Assembly (NCBI GenBank): GCA_963582065.1
Contig: CAUZRQ010000021.1
Coordinates: forward strand, 1 to 64,000
Length of the DNA: 64,000 bases
Direction: 5' to 3'
From: UBA8437 sp963582065
Lineage (GTDB): Bacteria > Planctomycetota > Planctomycetia > Planctomycetales > Planctomycetaceae
Positions 8,327-17,136 of the stretch are shown in pieces; the stretch's first letter is position 1; every line of letters starts with the position of its first letter. The translations under genes were made by a program, and so were the position numbers. The notes under the pieces were generated by a model. The model was not told where the DNA came from, did not search any database, and saw only the letters and a list, made by a program, of their open reading frames with translations.

Positions 8327-11300
8327 TCACTTTTCAAGAAACAGCGGGCTGTTGATCACGATCCGAAATGCATCCATCGTCCGGTAATCGGTCTTCTTCA
8401 ACTCTACGGCCTGTTCCCGCAGGAACTCAAGCTCGTTGTAGCTCAGGGTCCGCCCCGAGGCGTAGGTGGCCAGGTGCTTCAGGAAGCTGAATACCACCTT
8501 GTTGATCTGATCGTCGGCCAGGTAGGTCTTCAGCGCATTGGCGTCGGCCACCTCGGTCTTGTCCGGCAGTGTCGAACGAGGATCATGTTTCTCGTCGCTG
8601 CGGAACAGTCCCCCCGCATCGTATTGCTCGAATGGAAGGCCCCAGGGGTCGATCCCCGAATGGCACTTGGCGCATCCCGGCTGGTTGCGGTGCCGTTCGA
8701 GTTTCTCTCGCATGGTCAGCTTCGCCTTGTCGTCCTCGGGAAGGTCCGGCACATTCGGCGGAGGAGGCTCGGGCGGCTCGGCGATGATCTTCCGGGCCAG
8801 CCAGGCCCCGCGCTTGACCGGATTCGATTCGCGGCCGTTGGACAGTCCGGCCAAGATCCCCGCCTGCGACAGCAACCCCCCCAGGTTCTTGTCATCGTGC
8901 CGCATCGCCACGAACTCGAACCCGCTCTCGGTGCGGTCGGCCAGATTGTAGTAACTGGCCACCACCTCGTTGACGACGATGAACTCCGAGCGGACCAGGT
9001 TCCGCAGCGACAGGTTCCTGCGGACCAGGTGCTCCAACAACCTCGCCGGCTCCTCTCTGAGCTGGGTCCGCGTATCACGGGTCAGCCTGGGGAACCGCTT
9101 GCGATCGACCTCGAGCACGTCGAACTTCTCGAGACTCAACCACTGGCTGGTGAACTCGCGGACGAACTGCCACGACCTCGAGTCGTTGATCAACCTCAGC
9201 ATCTCGGAATCCAGCGACTCGTGCAGAGAGCCGGATGCGGCCAATTGCAGCAGTTTCTCATCCGGAGCCGCATTCCAGAGGAAGTACGACAGCTTGGAGG
9301 ACAACTCGTGGTCATCCAGCGGCTCGGGCCTGGGCGTCTGGCTGGTTTCGATCAGGAACAGGAACTGGGGCGAGGTCAACACGACCATCAGCGAGTCCTT
9401 GATGCTCGCCGTGAAGTCCGAGGACTGCTTGAATGACTCCTCCCAGACGGCCACCAACGTCGAAAGTTCGACTGCCGTCACCGGACGCCGGAAGGCCCGC
9501 GATGCAAACGCCTCGATCACCTCCTCGGCATACTCCCGCGTCTCACCGCGGTCCTCCGACTCGATGAAAATCGCCCGGTGAGTTTTCGGCGGCCACGTCT
9601 CGTAATACGGTCCTTCGAACTCCACCGACCGCACCGTCAGCCGGGGCATGTCACGGCCGTCGGTGAATTCACTGCGGACCCCGATCTCGCGGATCCCCGC
9701 CAGGTAGTTGACGTTGTCCTTCTCGACATCGGGACTGGGAAAGTTGTTGATCGCGCCCTCGAAGACATAGTCGGACAGCGTGGTCGGCTTGACCGCCTGG
9801 GCCGGACCGACCGGCGAAAGCGTGCTGCCGCAGTCGCGACGCAGGCCGACGTGGACGCCCAGTCGAGGCACCCGTTTCTCGAACGCCGCGAATCGAACCG
9901 CCAGCGGGTCGTCATCGGCCAACGGTGTCAGCACAACACGACCGACGTGCAGTCCGTTACCCCAGCGAGCAGCCAGCTCGACAGGTCCGGCGGGCAACCG
10001 CACCGCCAGGAACGCCGGCTGGGCCAGCAATCCCAAGAAGTGACGTTCGCCAAGAGTCAGCCCGAGGTTGCGAGGTTTGTCGTCGGGCGGTGCGGTGGCG
10101 AACTTGCGGCCCGGCTCGATCAGTGCCTCCAGTTCCGGCACCGCCAGCATCCGCCGATAGAACCGCACCTCGTCGATGTCACCCTTGAACAACTGGGCGC
10201 CCTCGACTCGGCCGATGTGCAGCTGGGCCATCGGGTTGTCGAGATCCCACCTTGCGATCTTGCCCACCGCGACCTCAAAACCGTTGACGTACAGCCGCGT
10301 CAGCATGTCCCCGCGGCGGACGACCGCGGCGACATGCTGCCATTGGTTGCGACGGATCACACCCGGTCGCGACTGCACGGTGCCGTTGCGCTCGTTGCCC
10401 GATTTGAACGTTTCAATCCGCAACACTCCCTCGGCATTGGGCATGTCGAAGACGAACCCCTGGCGGCCGTATCGGCCCCGGCAGACGATGCCCGCCTGCC
10501 GCAGTTCGGTCGGCCGGATCCAGGCCGCGACGGTGAATGCGCCCACACCCACCTTCATGCTGTCATCCCGCGGCACGACGATGTGGCCGGACTTGCCGTC
10601 GAGCGAGACCGACTTGCCGAACGGCGAGTCAACGAACCGGGCCGCGCCGATCACCTTGGCGACCACCTTGGCGGGGGGCTTTTCGAGCGGCAACCTCCGG
10701 ACGTCTCCGTCGAGCGACCAGGCTCCGATCAACGCGTCGTCGAGCTTCGAGCCGTCGATGACAACCTTCCGATCGGCCGCAACTCCGGTCCCCCGGGTGA
10801 CGTCGACCTGGTAGATTCCCGCCGTCTCGATCTCTACCGCCTGAGGTTTCCTGCCATCGGCGGTCGGCGTTTCGACGACTATTGCTCCTGCGGACCCGGC
10901 GGCACGAGATGCCGTCCCGCGATCGAGCAGCAGGCCGTCGTCGACGCGTGCCGCCTTCACCGTCACGCGGAAGCGGCCGTGGTCGGGCAACTGCCTCAAC
11001 GAGATCTTGAAATTGGCCCGCGGACCGTAAGTGCTCTCGATCCCGAAGAGCTCGGCACTGGGGATCGCGGGTCTGAGCATCAGCCCGTTTTCACCCGGCT
11101 GGTAGGCCAATCCCTTGGGGTACCCATCGCTGCCGCGGACGCAGGCGAAGACATTGTGGTAGATGCTGTCGTATTCGCGCCAACCGCGGACCGTGGCGTT
11201 GCCCTGGTACCCCTCGATGAACCGGTACTTCGTCCGCATCACGAACGGCTCGAAGGCAAACGGCTTCTCCGGCACCGGTTGCGAGACAATGAAGTCGCTG

Positions 11301-12103
11301 TTGCGGAGCAATCGGCTGAGAGCCCCCAGGATCAACTTGTCCTTGAACGGCTCGGGATTGATCTCGTTGCCGAGTTCGACCCGGAACTTCTGGATCACCG
11401 GTTTCACCGATTCGTCGACGATCGATCGATCCAGCACCTTCTCGGCGATGTCGAAATAGGCCTCGATCAACAGGGGGGACAGCAGCATGGACTGGCCGTT
11501 GTTGAGGAACCCGTCGGCCGAAACACTGTCGGCCGGCAGAACATCGGCCAGTTCGTCCTCGATGCCCATCAGGTCGCGCAGCGTGTTGCGGTACTGGGCA
11601 ACGGTCAGTCTCCGGACCGTACCGTTCTTGTCGCGGACGCGCGTCCGCGCCACCGCCAGCGCATCCCCGATCCAGGCATCCATCACCTTCCGCTCCTGGG
11701 GGGTCAACTGCAGCTCGTCCTCGGGCGGCATCACCTGGTCGTTCACCTGGCGGCGGATCCCCTTCCACAACGGCAACCAGCGATCGTCGAGCCCACCGTC
11801 AAGTCGATCAACGCGGATTCCCGATTCGAGCTTCTTCTCGCCATGACACCGCACACAGTACTTGGCCAGCAGAGGCTCGACCTGCTTCTCGAAGCGACTC
11901 TTCACCTCCGCTGCCCGCTCGACAAATGGATCGACAGGCTCCTCGTCCTTGGCAAACAGGATCGGCGGCGACTCGGATCCCCGACCGGTCATCGAACCGG
12001 ATTCGACCGACGACGGGGACGTTTCGGCCGGTTTGTCACCTTGCTCGGATGACTGACAACCGACCGATGCCGCGAGCAACATCCATGGCAAAACGCGTTT
12101 CAT
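8327..12103 (-). CDS. Giant planctomycete cytochrome lipoprotein (PSCyt1/DUF1587/DUF1595/DUF1592/DUF1588/DUF1585) with internal LamG
   Basis: 1258 residues from the ATG at 12103, with GGAG 8-11 bases upstream. A lipoprotein leader ends LLAASVGC, so Cys16 should be lipidated. A cytochrome c site CVRCH is at 83-87; the DUF1587 pattern RRLTVAQYRNTLRDLMG follows near 165. The middle (about 510-680) holds a canonical LamG fold (SFGKSVSLDGKSG-like start, FTVAAWIRP, WQHVAAVVRRGD, GDIDEVRFYRRML). Then come DUF1595 (EAFASRAFRRPVTAVELSTL), DUF1592 (LSSKLSYFLWNAAPDEKL), DUF1588 with a second heme-type site CAKCH, and DUF1585 at the very end (RTLSYNELEFLREQAVEL). It likely transfers electrons at the outer face of a membrane. 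The partner DUF1552 gene follows directly. The LamG in the middle suggests binding to a polymer. Substrate unknown. Confidence 0.92.
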   Translation of the reverse strand: MKRVLPWMLLAASVGCQSSEQGDKPAETSPSSVESGSMTGRGSESPPILFAKDEEPVDPFVERAAEVKSRFEKQVEPLLAKYCVRCHGEKKLESGIRVDRLDGGLDDRWLPLWKGIRRQVNDQVMPPEDELQLTPQERKVMDAWIGDALAVARTRVRDKNGTVRRLTVAQYRNTLRDLMGIEDELADVLPADSVSADGFLNNGQSMLLSPLLIEAYFDIAEKVLDRSIVDESVKPVIQKFRVELGNEINPEPFKDKLILGALSRLLRNSDFIVSQPVPEKPFAFEPFVMRTKYRFIEGYQGNATVRGWREYDSIYHNVFACVRGSDGYPKGLAYQPGENGLMLRPAIPSAELFGIESTYGPRANFKISLRQLPDHGRFRVTVKAARVDDGLLLDRGTASRAAGSAGAIVVETPTADGRKPQAVEIETAGIYQVDVTRGTGVAADRKVVIDGSKLDDALIGAWSLDGDVRRLPLEKPPAKVVAKVIGAARFVDSPFGKSVSLDGKSGHIVVPRDDSMKVGVGAFTVAAWIRPTELRQAGIVCRGRYGRQGFVFDMPNAEGVLRIETFKSGNERNGTVQSRPGVIRRNQWQHVAAVVRRGDMLTRLYVNGFEVAVGKIARWDLDNPMAQLHIGRVEGAQLFKGDIDEVRFYRRMLAVPELEALIEPGRKFATAPPDDKPRNLGLTLGERHFLGLLAQPAFLAVRLPAGPVELAARWGNGLHVGRVVLTPLADDDPLAVRFAAFEKRVPRLGVHVGLRRDCGSTLSPVGPAQAVKPTTLSDYVFEGAINNFPSPDVEKDNVNYLAGIREIGVRSEFTDGRDMPRLTVRSVEFEGPYYETWPPKTHRAIFIESEDRGETREYAEEVIEAFASRAFRRPVTAVELSTLVAVWEESFKQSSDFTASIKDSLMVVLTSPQFLFLIETSQTPRPEPLDDHELSSKLSYFLWNAAPDEKLLQLAASGSLHESLDSEMLRLINDSRSWQFVREFTSQWLSLEKFDVLEVDRKRFPRLTRDTRTQLREEPARLLEHLVRRNLSLRNLVRSEFIVVNEVVASYYNLADRTESGFEFVAMRHDDKNLGGLLSQAGILAGLSNGRESNPVKRGAWLARKIIAEPPEPPPPNVPDLPEDDKAKLTMREKLERHRNQPGCAKCHSGIDPWGLPFEQYDAGGLFRSDEKHDPRSTLPDKTEVADANALKTYLADDQINKVVFSFLKHLATYASGRTLSYNELEFLREQAVELKKTDYRTMDAFRIVINSPLFLEK

Positions 12104-12189
12104 CAACGATCTCCACGGCCGAGCCCAGGTCACAACTCGTGGAGACCGGCTCGGTCATCGCCTAGTCTGTCGAAAAACAGGGCAGGGCA

Positions 12190-13242
12190 TCAAGGTTGGG
12201 TCACGGCGCACGCCACCCGCCATACGCCTCGCTGGTCCGCGGCGGTGCCATCACACGCCTCGTAGAGCATCGCGAACCGCCCGACTTCGGCGGTCGAACC
12301 GGGCAATTCCAGCACACACATCTCCGAACACTTCGCCGCATCCACACCGTCACCGGTCGGCGACAAGACCGGATCGGGGTCAATCACCCAGTCCAGGCCG
12401 TCCTCGGAAACGGCCGTCATGACGGCAGCTTCCTGGGGCCGGCTGTACGCGGCGAAGAACATTCGGTACTGCGAAGCTCCCAAACGCAAGATCTCCGAAG
12501 CAAATGCCGTGTGGGTGGCATGAGGTGGTTCCTGGGCGACCCGGACGCCTGACTCCAGATCGAACGTCGTGCCACCATCGTCAGAAACAGCGCTGATAAT
12601 CCCGACGCCTCGTTGATGAAGGTAAATCCGCCAGCGACCGTCCTCGAGAAACACGACCCTCGGAGACGAGATATTGGACTCATCGATGGCCAGTCGCTCA
12701 CCCGGCTCGACGTTCCAGTTCACGCCACCGTCGTCCGAGACGGCACTCCGGATGGCGCTCCGGATCGACTGCGGCCCTGGACAACACTCGAAGAACATCC
12801 GCAGGCGGCCCGTGTCATCGGCCATCGGAACCACTTCCGAAGACACCACCCGGAACTCACCGGCTCCTCCCTGTTCGGCACTCAGCCTCACGCCCGGCTC
12901 CGGCGTCCAGTTCAGGCCGTCTTCGGACACCGCACTGAGAATCCTGGTGGTCGAATTGTCGTAGTCGTTGGCACCGGCCGGGAACCCGGCACGCGGCAGG
13001 ATCTGAGAGTAGAAGACCCGATAATTCCCGTCGGAGAGCCTCACGACCCGCGGGCTGACCGCTCCGCACAGGCCGGTTCGGACGGCGTCGGCAGCCCAGG
13101 TTGCCTCCGGGGCGGGACTGGTGTCCTCATCGGGAGCAGCATCGATTGCCGGGGACGCCTGCCTCACCCACTCGCGCCCCGGATCACATGACACGTCATG
13201 AACACGTGGGGACGCGGCCTGGACTTGCGTCAGGTTGATCAT
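12190..13242 (-). CDS. Sialidase/BNR-like beta-propeller protein, apparently cytoplasmic
   Basis: About 350 residues from the ATG at 13242; the frame is open to 13308 but the added residues look non-coding, and no strong ribosome-binding site decides between them. At least four blades carry Asp-box-like motifs: SAVSEDGLNWTPEPG, SAVSDDGGVNWNVEPG, SAVSDDGGTTFDLESG and TAVSEDGLDWVIDPD. This spacing and the RVFYSQILP / RMFFECCPG / RIYLHQRGV / RMFFAAYSR strands suggest a five-bladed propeller like GH32/43/117-type proteins. No signal peptide is visible. It may be an intracellular glycosidase or a sugar-binding propeller. It lies directly downstream of the NHL-tail gene on the same strand (about 107 bases from this start). 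Confidence 0.68.
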   Translation of the reverse strand: MINLTQVQAASPRVHDVSCDPGREWVRQASPAIDAAPDEDTSPAPEATWAADAVRTGLCGAVSPRVVRLSDGNYRVFYSQILPRAGFPAGANDYDNSTTRILSAVSEDGLNWTPEPGVRLSAEQGGAGEFRVVSSEVVPMADDTGRLRMFFECCPGPQSIRSAIRSAVSDDGGVNWNVEPGERLAIDESNISSPRVVFLEDGRWRIYLHQRGVGIISAVSDDGGTTFDLESGVRVAQEPPHATHTAFASEILRLGASQYRMFFAAYSRPQEAAVMTAVSEDGLDWVIDPDPVLSPTGDGVDAAKCSEMCVLELPGSTAEVGRFAMLYEACDGTAADQRGVWRVACAVTQP

Positions 13243-13348
13243 CGAGACGCAGGACCTTCCGGGCTTGCACCCTCGGTGTCTCACGGGAAACCGGCAGACC
13301 ACCGACAACAGACGTCCGCAACCACTCGTGCCTCGAGAGAGTCGGCGA

Positions 13349-14734
13349 TCAGTCGAAAATCACGTCGAGTGTCTTGCCGATCACCTTGGCGAGGCCGGTG
13401 AGAGGCTTGGTGACAACGTCGAGGACCTTGGAGGTTCTCTTTTTCGGAGGAGCCTTTTTGGCTGCCTCGGCCTTGGCAGTCTTCAAAGCAGCCGCCTTCG
13501 CGGCAGTGGCCTTTGCTGCAGCGACCTTGGCGGCTTTGGCCTTCTCTGCAGCGGCCTTGGCGGCAGCGATCTTCGCGGCCTTGGCCTTTTCTGCGGCAGC
13601 CTTGGCGGCTTTGGCTTTCTCTGCGACGGCCTTGGCAGCCTTGGCCTTCTCTGCGTTCACCTTGGCTGCGGCGACCTTGGCGGCCTTGGCTGCGGCGTTT
13701 TTGGTTGTTGAGAGATTGTTGATGCGGACAAGCTTCATCAACCGACCCGAGACGTTCCAGTCCTGGATATAGAGGTTGCCGTCCTTGTCCCAGTAGGATC
13801 CGTGGGTACCACTGAAGACGCCCTCGACCCACCTGGCCTGGGGAACCCCGAAGTTGACACGCGTCTTGGGGTTCACGTTGTGGCCCAACACCGAGATGAT
13901 CGTATTGCTCTTGTCGAGAATCACGAGCCGGCCGTGCAGATCGGGCACCGCCACATAGTCTCCCTGGACGGCCGCGGACGTCGGCATTCCCAGGCCGGTC
14001 ACGACTTCGCCGATGAACTTTCCGTCGAGACTGTAGTGCACCAGTCGCCCCTTGGGCTGGTGGTTGCGATCGCAGACGAGGATTCGCGGCGGATCGTAAC
14101 GTGTGTCCAGCGTCATTCCGTGGGCGGTGTTGAACTGCTTCAGGCCGTTGCCCTTCGAACCGAAGTGCATCAGGTACTTGCCCGACTTGTCGTACTTGAA
14201 GATGTGGTTGCTCGCGTAGCCGTTGGAGAGAATGATGTCGCCGTTGGGAGCCACGGTGATCGCCGTCGGACTGAACGGGAACTTCGTCTTCTTTCCCTTG
14301 TTCAAACCCGACTCTTCGGGGAATGGCAATCGCAACACGATGTCGCCGGTTACCGAATGAAACTTGATTCCCTCGCGGGCACTGTTCCTGGCCGCATAAA
14401 TGAACTCGTCCTTGCCCTCCTGGCGAATCTCCACGTCGTGGATGTTCGTGTAGTCCTTGCCCAGGAACTTGCGGACCACCTTGCCGGCAGGTGAGAAAAC
14501 GAAAACACCGATGTTGGCACTGGTGTAGATATTGCCCGCCTTGTCGATCACAACACCTCCGTGGGTCGGCCCGAGCACCGACTTGCCGTTGGCGTCCAGT
14601 CCCCAGCCCGGAACGGTTTCGAAGGTCATCAGGCCGCTGCCCATCCGCACCGGTTCGGCCTTCTCGGCCCCCAGGACCGGCAGCGTCAAACCAAGCAGAA
14701 TCGTGACCGCGAAATGGAGCGAACGGGTCGTCAT
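13349..14734 (-). CDS. Exported NHL-repeat beta-propeller with Lys/Ala-rich histone-H1-like C-terminal tail
   Basis: 461 residues from the ATG at 14734, with CAGGAG upstream and a clear Sec signal peptide (LHFAVTILLGLTLPVLGA). Residues ~40-345 are an NHL/SMP-30-type six-bladed propeller (GVVIDKAGNIYTSANIGVFV, TAITVAPNGDIILSNGYASN, GSYWDKDGNLYIQDWNVSGR). From about residue 350 the protein turns into a ~90-residue tail of Ala, Lys and a few Glu in AEKAKAAK-type repeats, then KKAPPKKRTSK and an amphipathic ending TGLAKVIGKTLDVIFD. The propeller is clearly related to the product at 47857-48951, which lacks the tail. Histone-H1-like proteins with such tails are cytoplasmic DNA binders; here the leader argues for export, so the tail may bind anionic polysaccharide, DNA or envelope material outside the cell. 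Function unknown. Confidence 0.82.
   Translation of the reverse strand: MTTRSLHFAVTILLGLTLPVLGAEKAEPVRMGSGLMTFETVPGWGLDANGKSVLGPTHGGVVIDKAGNIYTSANIGVFVFSPAGKVVRKFLGKDYTNIHDVEIRQEGKDEFIYAARNSAREGIKFHSVTGDIVLRLPFPEESGLNKGKKTKFPFSPTAITVAPNGDIILSNGYASNHIFKYDKSGKYLMHFGSKGNGLKQFNTAHGMTLDTRYDPPRILVCDRNHQPKGRLVHYSLDGKFIGEVVTGLGMPTSAAVQGDYVAVPDLHGRLVILDKSNTIISVLGHNVNPKTRVNFGVPQARWVEGVFSGTHGSYWDKDGNLYIQDWNVSGRLMKLVRINNLSTTKNAAAKAAKVAAAKVNAEKAKAAKAVAEKAKAAKAAAEKAKAAKIAAAKAAAEKAKAAKVAAAKATAAKAAALKTAKAEAAKKAPPKKRTSKVLDVVTKPLTGLAKVIGKTLDVIFD
13440..13705 (-). repeat. Lys/Ala coding repeat in the NHL-propeller tail
   Basis: Imperfect tandem units encoding AEKAKAAK followed by 2-7 Ala/Lys/Val/Ile residues, repeated four times with degenerate flanks. 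The DNA is dominated by GCNAAG codons. Copy number could vary by recombination without breaking the frame. Boundaries are approximate. Confidence 0.65.
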
Positions 14735-14990
14735 GATCTGGACTCCTGGATGTGTCTCTGTGTTCGTGGGTTGTTCGGTGATCGACGGACTCCAGCGGTC
14801 AAACACGCAGCAGTCCGGGCGAAGCAATCCAAGCTACACGCCGGGGCAGGGGGGGGCAAGCACACCTCAAGACCACTTCGCACCACCGACGAACGCCGTG
14901 GCTTCCGACTGACGGTTCGCGCTCGCTGATGGTCGATCTTGGCATTCTCGCGCCGTTTCTGGTAACAACACCGCGTGGCACAATCTCCTG

Positions 14991-15842
14991 TTGAATCGGG
15001 GTGCCGCACTTCAGTTTGCCCCCGCATTCCCGCTCCCCCCCCTTGCAGAGGGGCGCACTCGCGTTCCCTTCCGTCGCAACGACGTCGTGCCGACGAACAA
15101 TCTCTCGGGAGCCACACAGAAGCATCGCAGCGAGCGTCATGCGCTCCTGGCGATCTGGAGCTTCATCGCGTTGGTCGGATTGGTGCTGATCGGCTACGGA
15201 CAACTCAAGCTCCAGGTGTCGAAGGCCAGCGTGGACTGGCCGACCGCGACCGGGAGGATCGTCACCTCCCGAGTCGAGTCTCATTACGACAGTGAAGACG
15301 GCACCACCACCGATTCGACGGACATCCGGTACATCTACAGGGTGGAGGGTGCGGAACATTCCTCCGATGTCGTGGTCATCGGCGGACACGAGTACCCCGC
15401 ACACAGCGTGGTGAAACGTTACCCGGTCGACAAAAACGTCTCGGTCTCATACGACCCGGACGATGTGACCAATGCCGTCCTTGAGCCGGGTGTCGAGTCT
15501 TTCTTCTGGCAGAAATGGGGCATTTCAGCATCCGCAGGCTCCCTGTTCATGGCCCTGATTTTCAACACCCTCCTGCGGGTGGCGGCCAACGAAAAGCGAA
15601 GCCTGCTGGACAAGATGGTGATCAGCCCCGTCAAAGGCCTGTGGTGGTCGCTGGTCTTCGGAACGCGGCACCCCTTCATCCTGGCAGTACTGGTCGCCGC
15701 CGCCATCTATCTCTCGACGCTTGACCTCCGGGGCCTGGAGTACGTGTTTGCCACCGCCGCCGCGGTCTATGTGCTGGTGCTGGCCTTTGCGCTGTACTTC
15801 AAGTTTCTCGGCTGGATCGCGAGTCTCACGGACAAGTCGTGA
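14991..15842 (+). CDS. DUF3592 membrane protein
   Basis: 283 residues if started at the TTG at 14991; a GTG at 15087 (codon 33) is an alternative, and neither has a convincing ribosome-binding site. The core begins with a transmembrane helix (ALLAIWSFIALVGLVLIGYG), then an extracytoplasmic DUF3592 domain: WPTATGRIVTSRVES, IRYIYRVEGAEHSSD, VKRYPVDKNVSVSYDPDD. Further hydrophobic segments follow (SAGSLFMALIFNTLLRV, PFILAVLVAAAIYLS, AAAVYVLVLAFALYF), giving about four spans. DUF3592 proteins are widespread and of unknown function. It is a single gene, convergent with the isomerase that ends 34 bases away. Confidence 0.78.
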   Translation: MNRGAALQFAPAFPLPPLAEGRTRVPFRRNDVVPTNNLSGATQKHRSERHALLAIWSFIALVGLVLIGYGQLKLQVSKASVDWPTATGRIVTSRVESHYDSEDGTTTDSTDIRYIYRVEGAEHSSDVVVIGGHEYPAHSVVKRYPVDKNVSVSYDPDDVTNAVLEPGVESFFWQKWGISASAGSLFMALIFNTLLRVAANEKRSLLDKMVISPVKGLWWSLVFGTRHPFILAVLVAAAIYLSTLDLRGLEYVFATAAAVYVLVLAFALYFKFLGWIASLTDKS

Positions 15843-15875
15843 CCGAACCCGACCCGGCAGGCTGACGACCAGCCC

Positions 15876-16928
15876 TCACTCCAGCCCGAGAATCCGTCGG
15901 TTCACCTGGACATCCCCCGAACCGCCTCCGGCGAAGTCGTCGAAGGCCACATCGGTCGTCTCGATGATGTGCCGCGAGATGAAGTCGGCACCCTCACGGG
16001 CTCCCTGTTCGGGACTTTTCACCACACATTCCCACTCCAGTACGGCCCAGCCGTCAAAACCGGCTTCGGTCAGCAGCGTGAAAATCTGGCCGAAATCGAC
16101 CTGGCCGTCACCGAGTGAACGGAACCGGCCCGCACGATCGTTCCACGGCTGGTATCCCCCGTAGACACCCACTCGACCCGACGGCCGGAACTCGGCGTCC
16201 TTGACGTGGAACCCCTCGATCCGCTCGCCGAAAATGCGAATGAACTCCAGGTAATCCAACTGCTGCAGCAGGAAATGGCTGGGATCGTAGTTGATGCAGG
16301 CCGCCGGGTGATCGTCGACCTTGTCAAGAAACATCTCGAACGTCGCACCGTCGAAGAGATCCGACCCGGGGTGCAGTTCGAACGTGATCGTCACCCCGTT
16401 GTCGGCCGCCTCGTCCAACAGGGGCCGCCACCGGGCGGCCAGTTCATTGAACGCTTCGTCGATGATCCCCGCCGGACGTTGCGGCCAGGGATAGACCATC
16501 TGCCAGGCGAAACCGCCTGAGAGAACCGGGACACTGGGAGTCCCCATGTGTGCCGACGCGGTGATCAGTTTTCGGATCTGGTCCGAGGCCCAGGCGGTCC
16601 GCTCGTTCCCATCCAGACCGGCCGGGTGAAACGCAGCGAACATCTCCTCGTAGGCCGGGTGCACGGCCAGGACCTGCCCCTGCAGATAACCGGTCAACTC
16701 GGTCACCTGCAGCCCCAGTTCGGCCAACCGCCCGGTGTAGTCTTCGCAGTACGTCGCCGATTCGGCTGCCTGGTCCAGGTCGATGGTCCGAGGGTCCCAG
16801 CCGGGAATCTGCACTCCCCGGTATCCCAGTTCGGCGAACCATCCCGCGATCGACTCCAGCGCATTGAACGGAGGTTCGTCGCGAAGGAACTGTGCCAGGA
16901 AGACGGCCGGCCCCTTGATGCTGCTCAT
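15876..16928 (-). CDS. Sugar phosphate isomerase/epimerase (xylose-isomerase-like TIM barrel)
   Basis: 350 residues from the ATG at 16928, preceded by GGGGA; the frame is open to 17210 but the added 94 residues overlap the promoter region of the divergent gene. The fold is the AP-endonuclease-2/xylose-isomerase-like barrel. Candidate metal ligands are E184 (TFELHPG), D215 (NYDPSHF), H241 (GFHVKDAEF) and E298 (AVLEWE), the usual set for IolE/hexulose-type enzymes. The N-terminal GYRGVQIPGWDPRTIDL is typical of members acting on keto- or aldo-sugars or inosose. No signal peptide: cytoplasmic. It is divergent from a secreted propeller with 208 bases between starts, so the two may respond to the same sugar. 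Exact reaction unknown. Confidence 0.88.
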   Translation of the reverse strand: MSSIKGPAVFLAQFLRDEPPFNALESIAGWFAELGYRGVQIPGWDPRTIDLDQAAESATYCEDYTGRLAELGLQVTELTGYLQGQVLAVHPAYEEMFAAFHPAGLDGNERTAWASDQIRKLITASAHMGTPSVPVLSGGFAWQMVYPWPQRPAGIIDEAFNELAARWRPLLDEAADNGVTITFELHPGSDLFDGATFEMFLDKVDDHPAACINYDPSHFLLQQLDYLEFIRIFGERIEGFHVKDAEFRPSGRVGVYGGYQPWNDRAGRFRSLGDGQVDFGQIFTLLTEAGFDGWAVLEWECVVKSPEQGAREGADFISRHIIETTDVAFDDFAGGGSGDVQVNRRILGLE

Positions 16929-17136
16929 GCTGAAGATCCCCGATCCAGCGTGCCGCGGTTGGTGATTCGTACCGACGGCAACTCGTCCCGAAGCGGCCGC
17001 CACGATCCCACGTGGCAGACTCGGGGCTGGAGATCTCAAAGTCAACCGGACCCACGATGGCTGGAAGCGATCGCGGCGTATGGATAGGTTGCGGGCTGAC
17101 AGGACACGAGTTTGGCCAGGCCAACCGGAGATGATC

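Noticed and set aside
9578..12052. 824-codon plus-strand open frame opposite the DUF1592 cytochrome
   Set aside because: It has no family motifs; the minus frame carries a lipobox, CxxCH sites and ordered domains. Long antisense frames are expected in GC-rich genes.
17008..17015. CCACGTGG palindrome between isomerase and family P member 1
   Set aside because: Only 8 bases; expected by chance several times in a GC-rich window.
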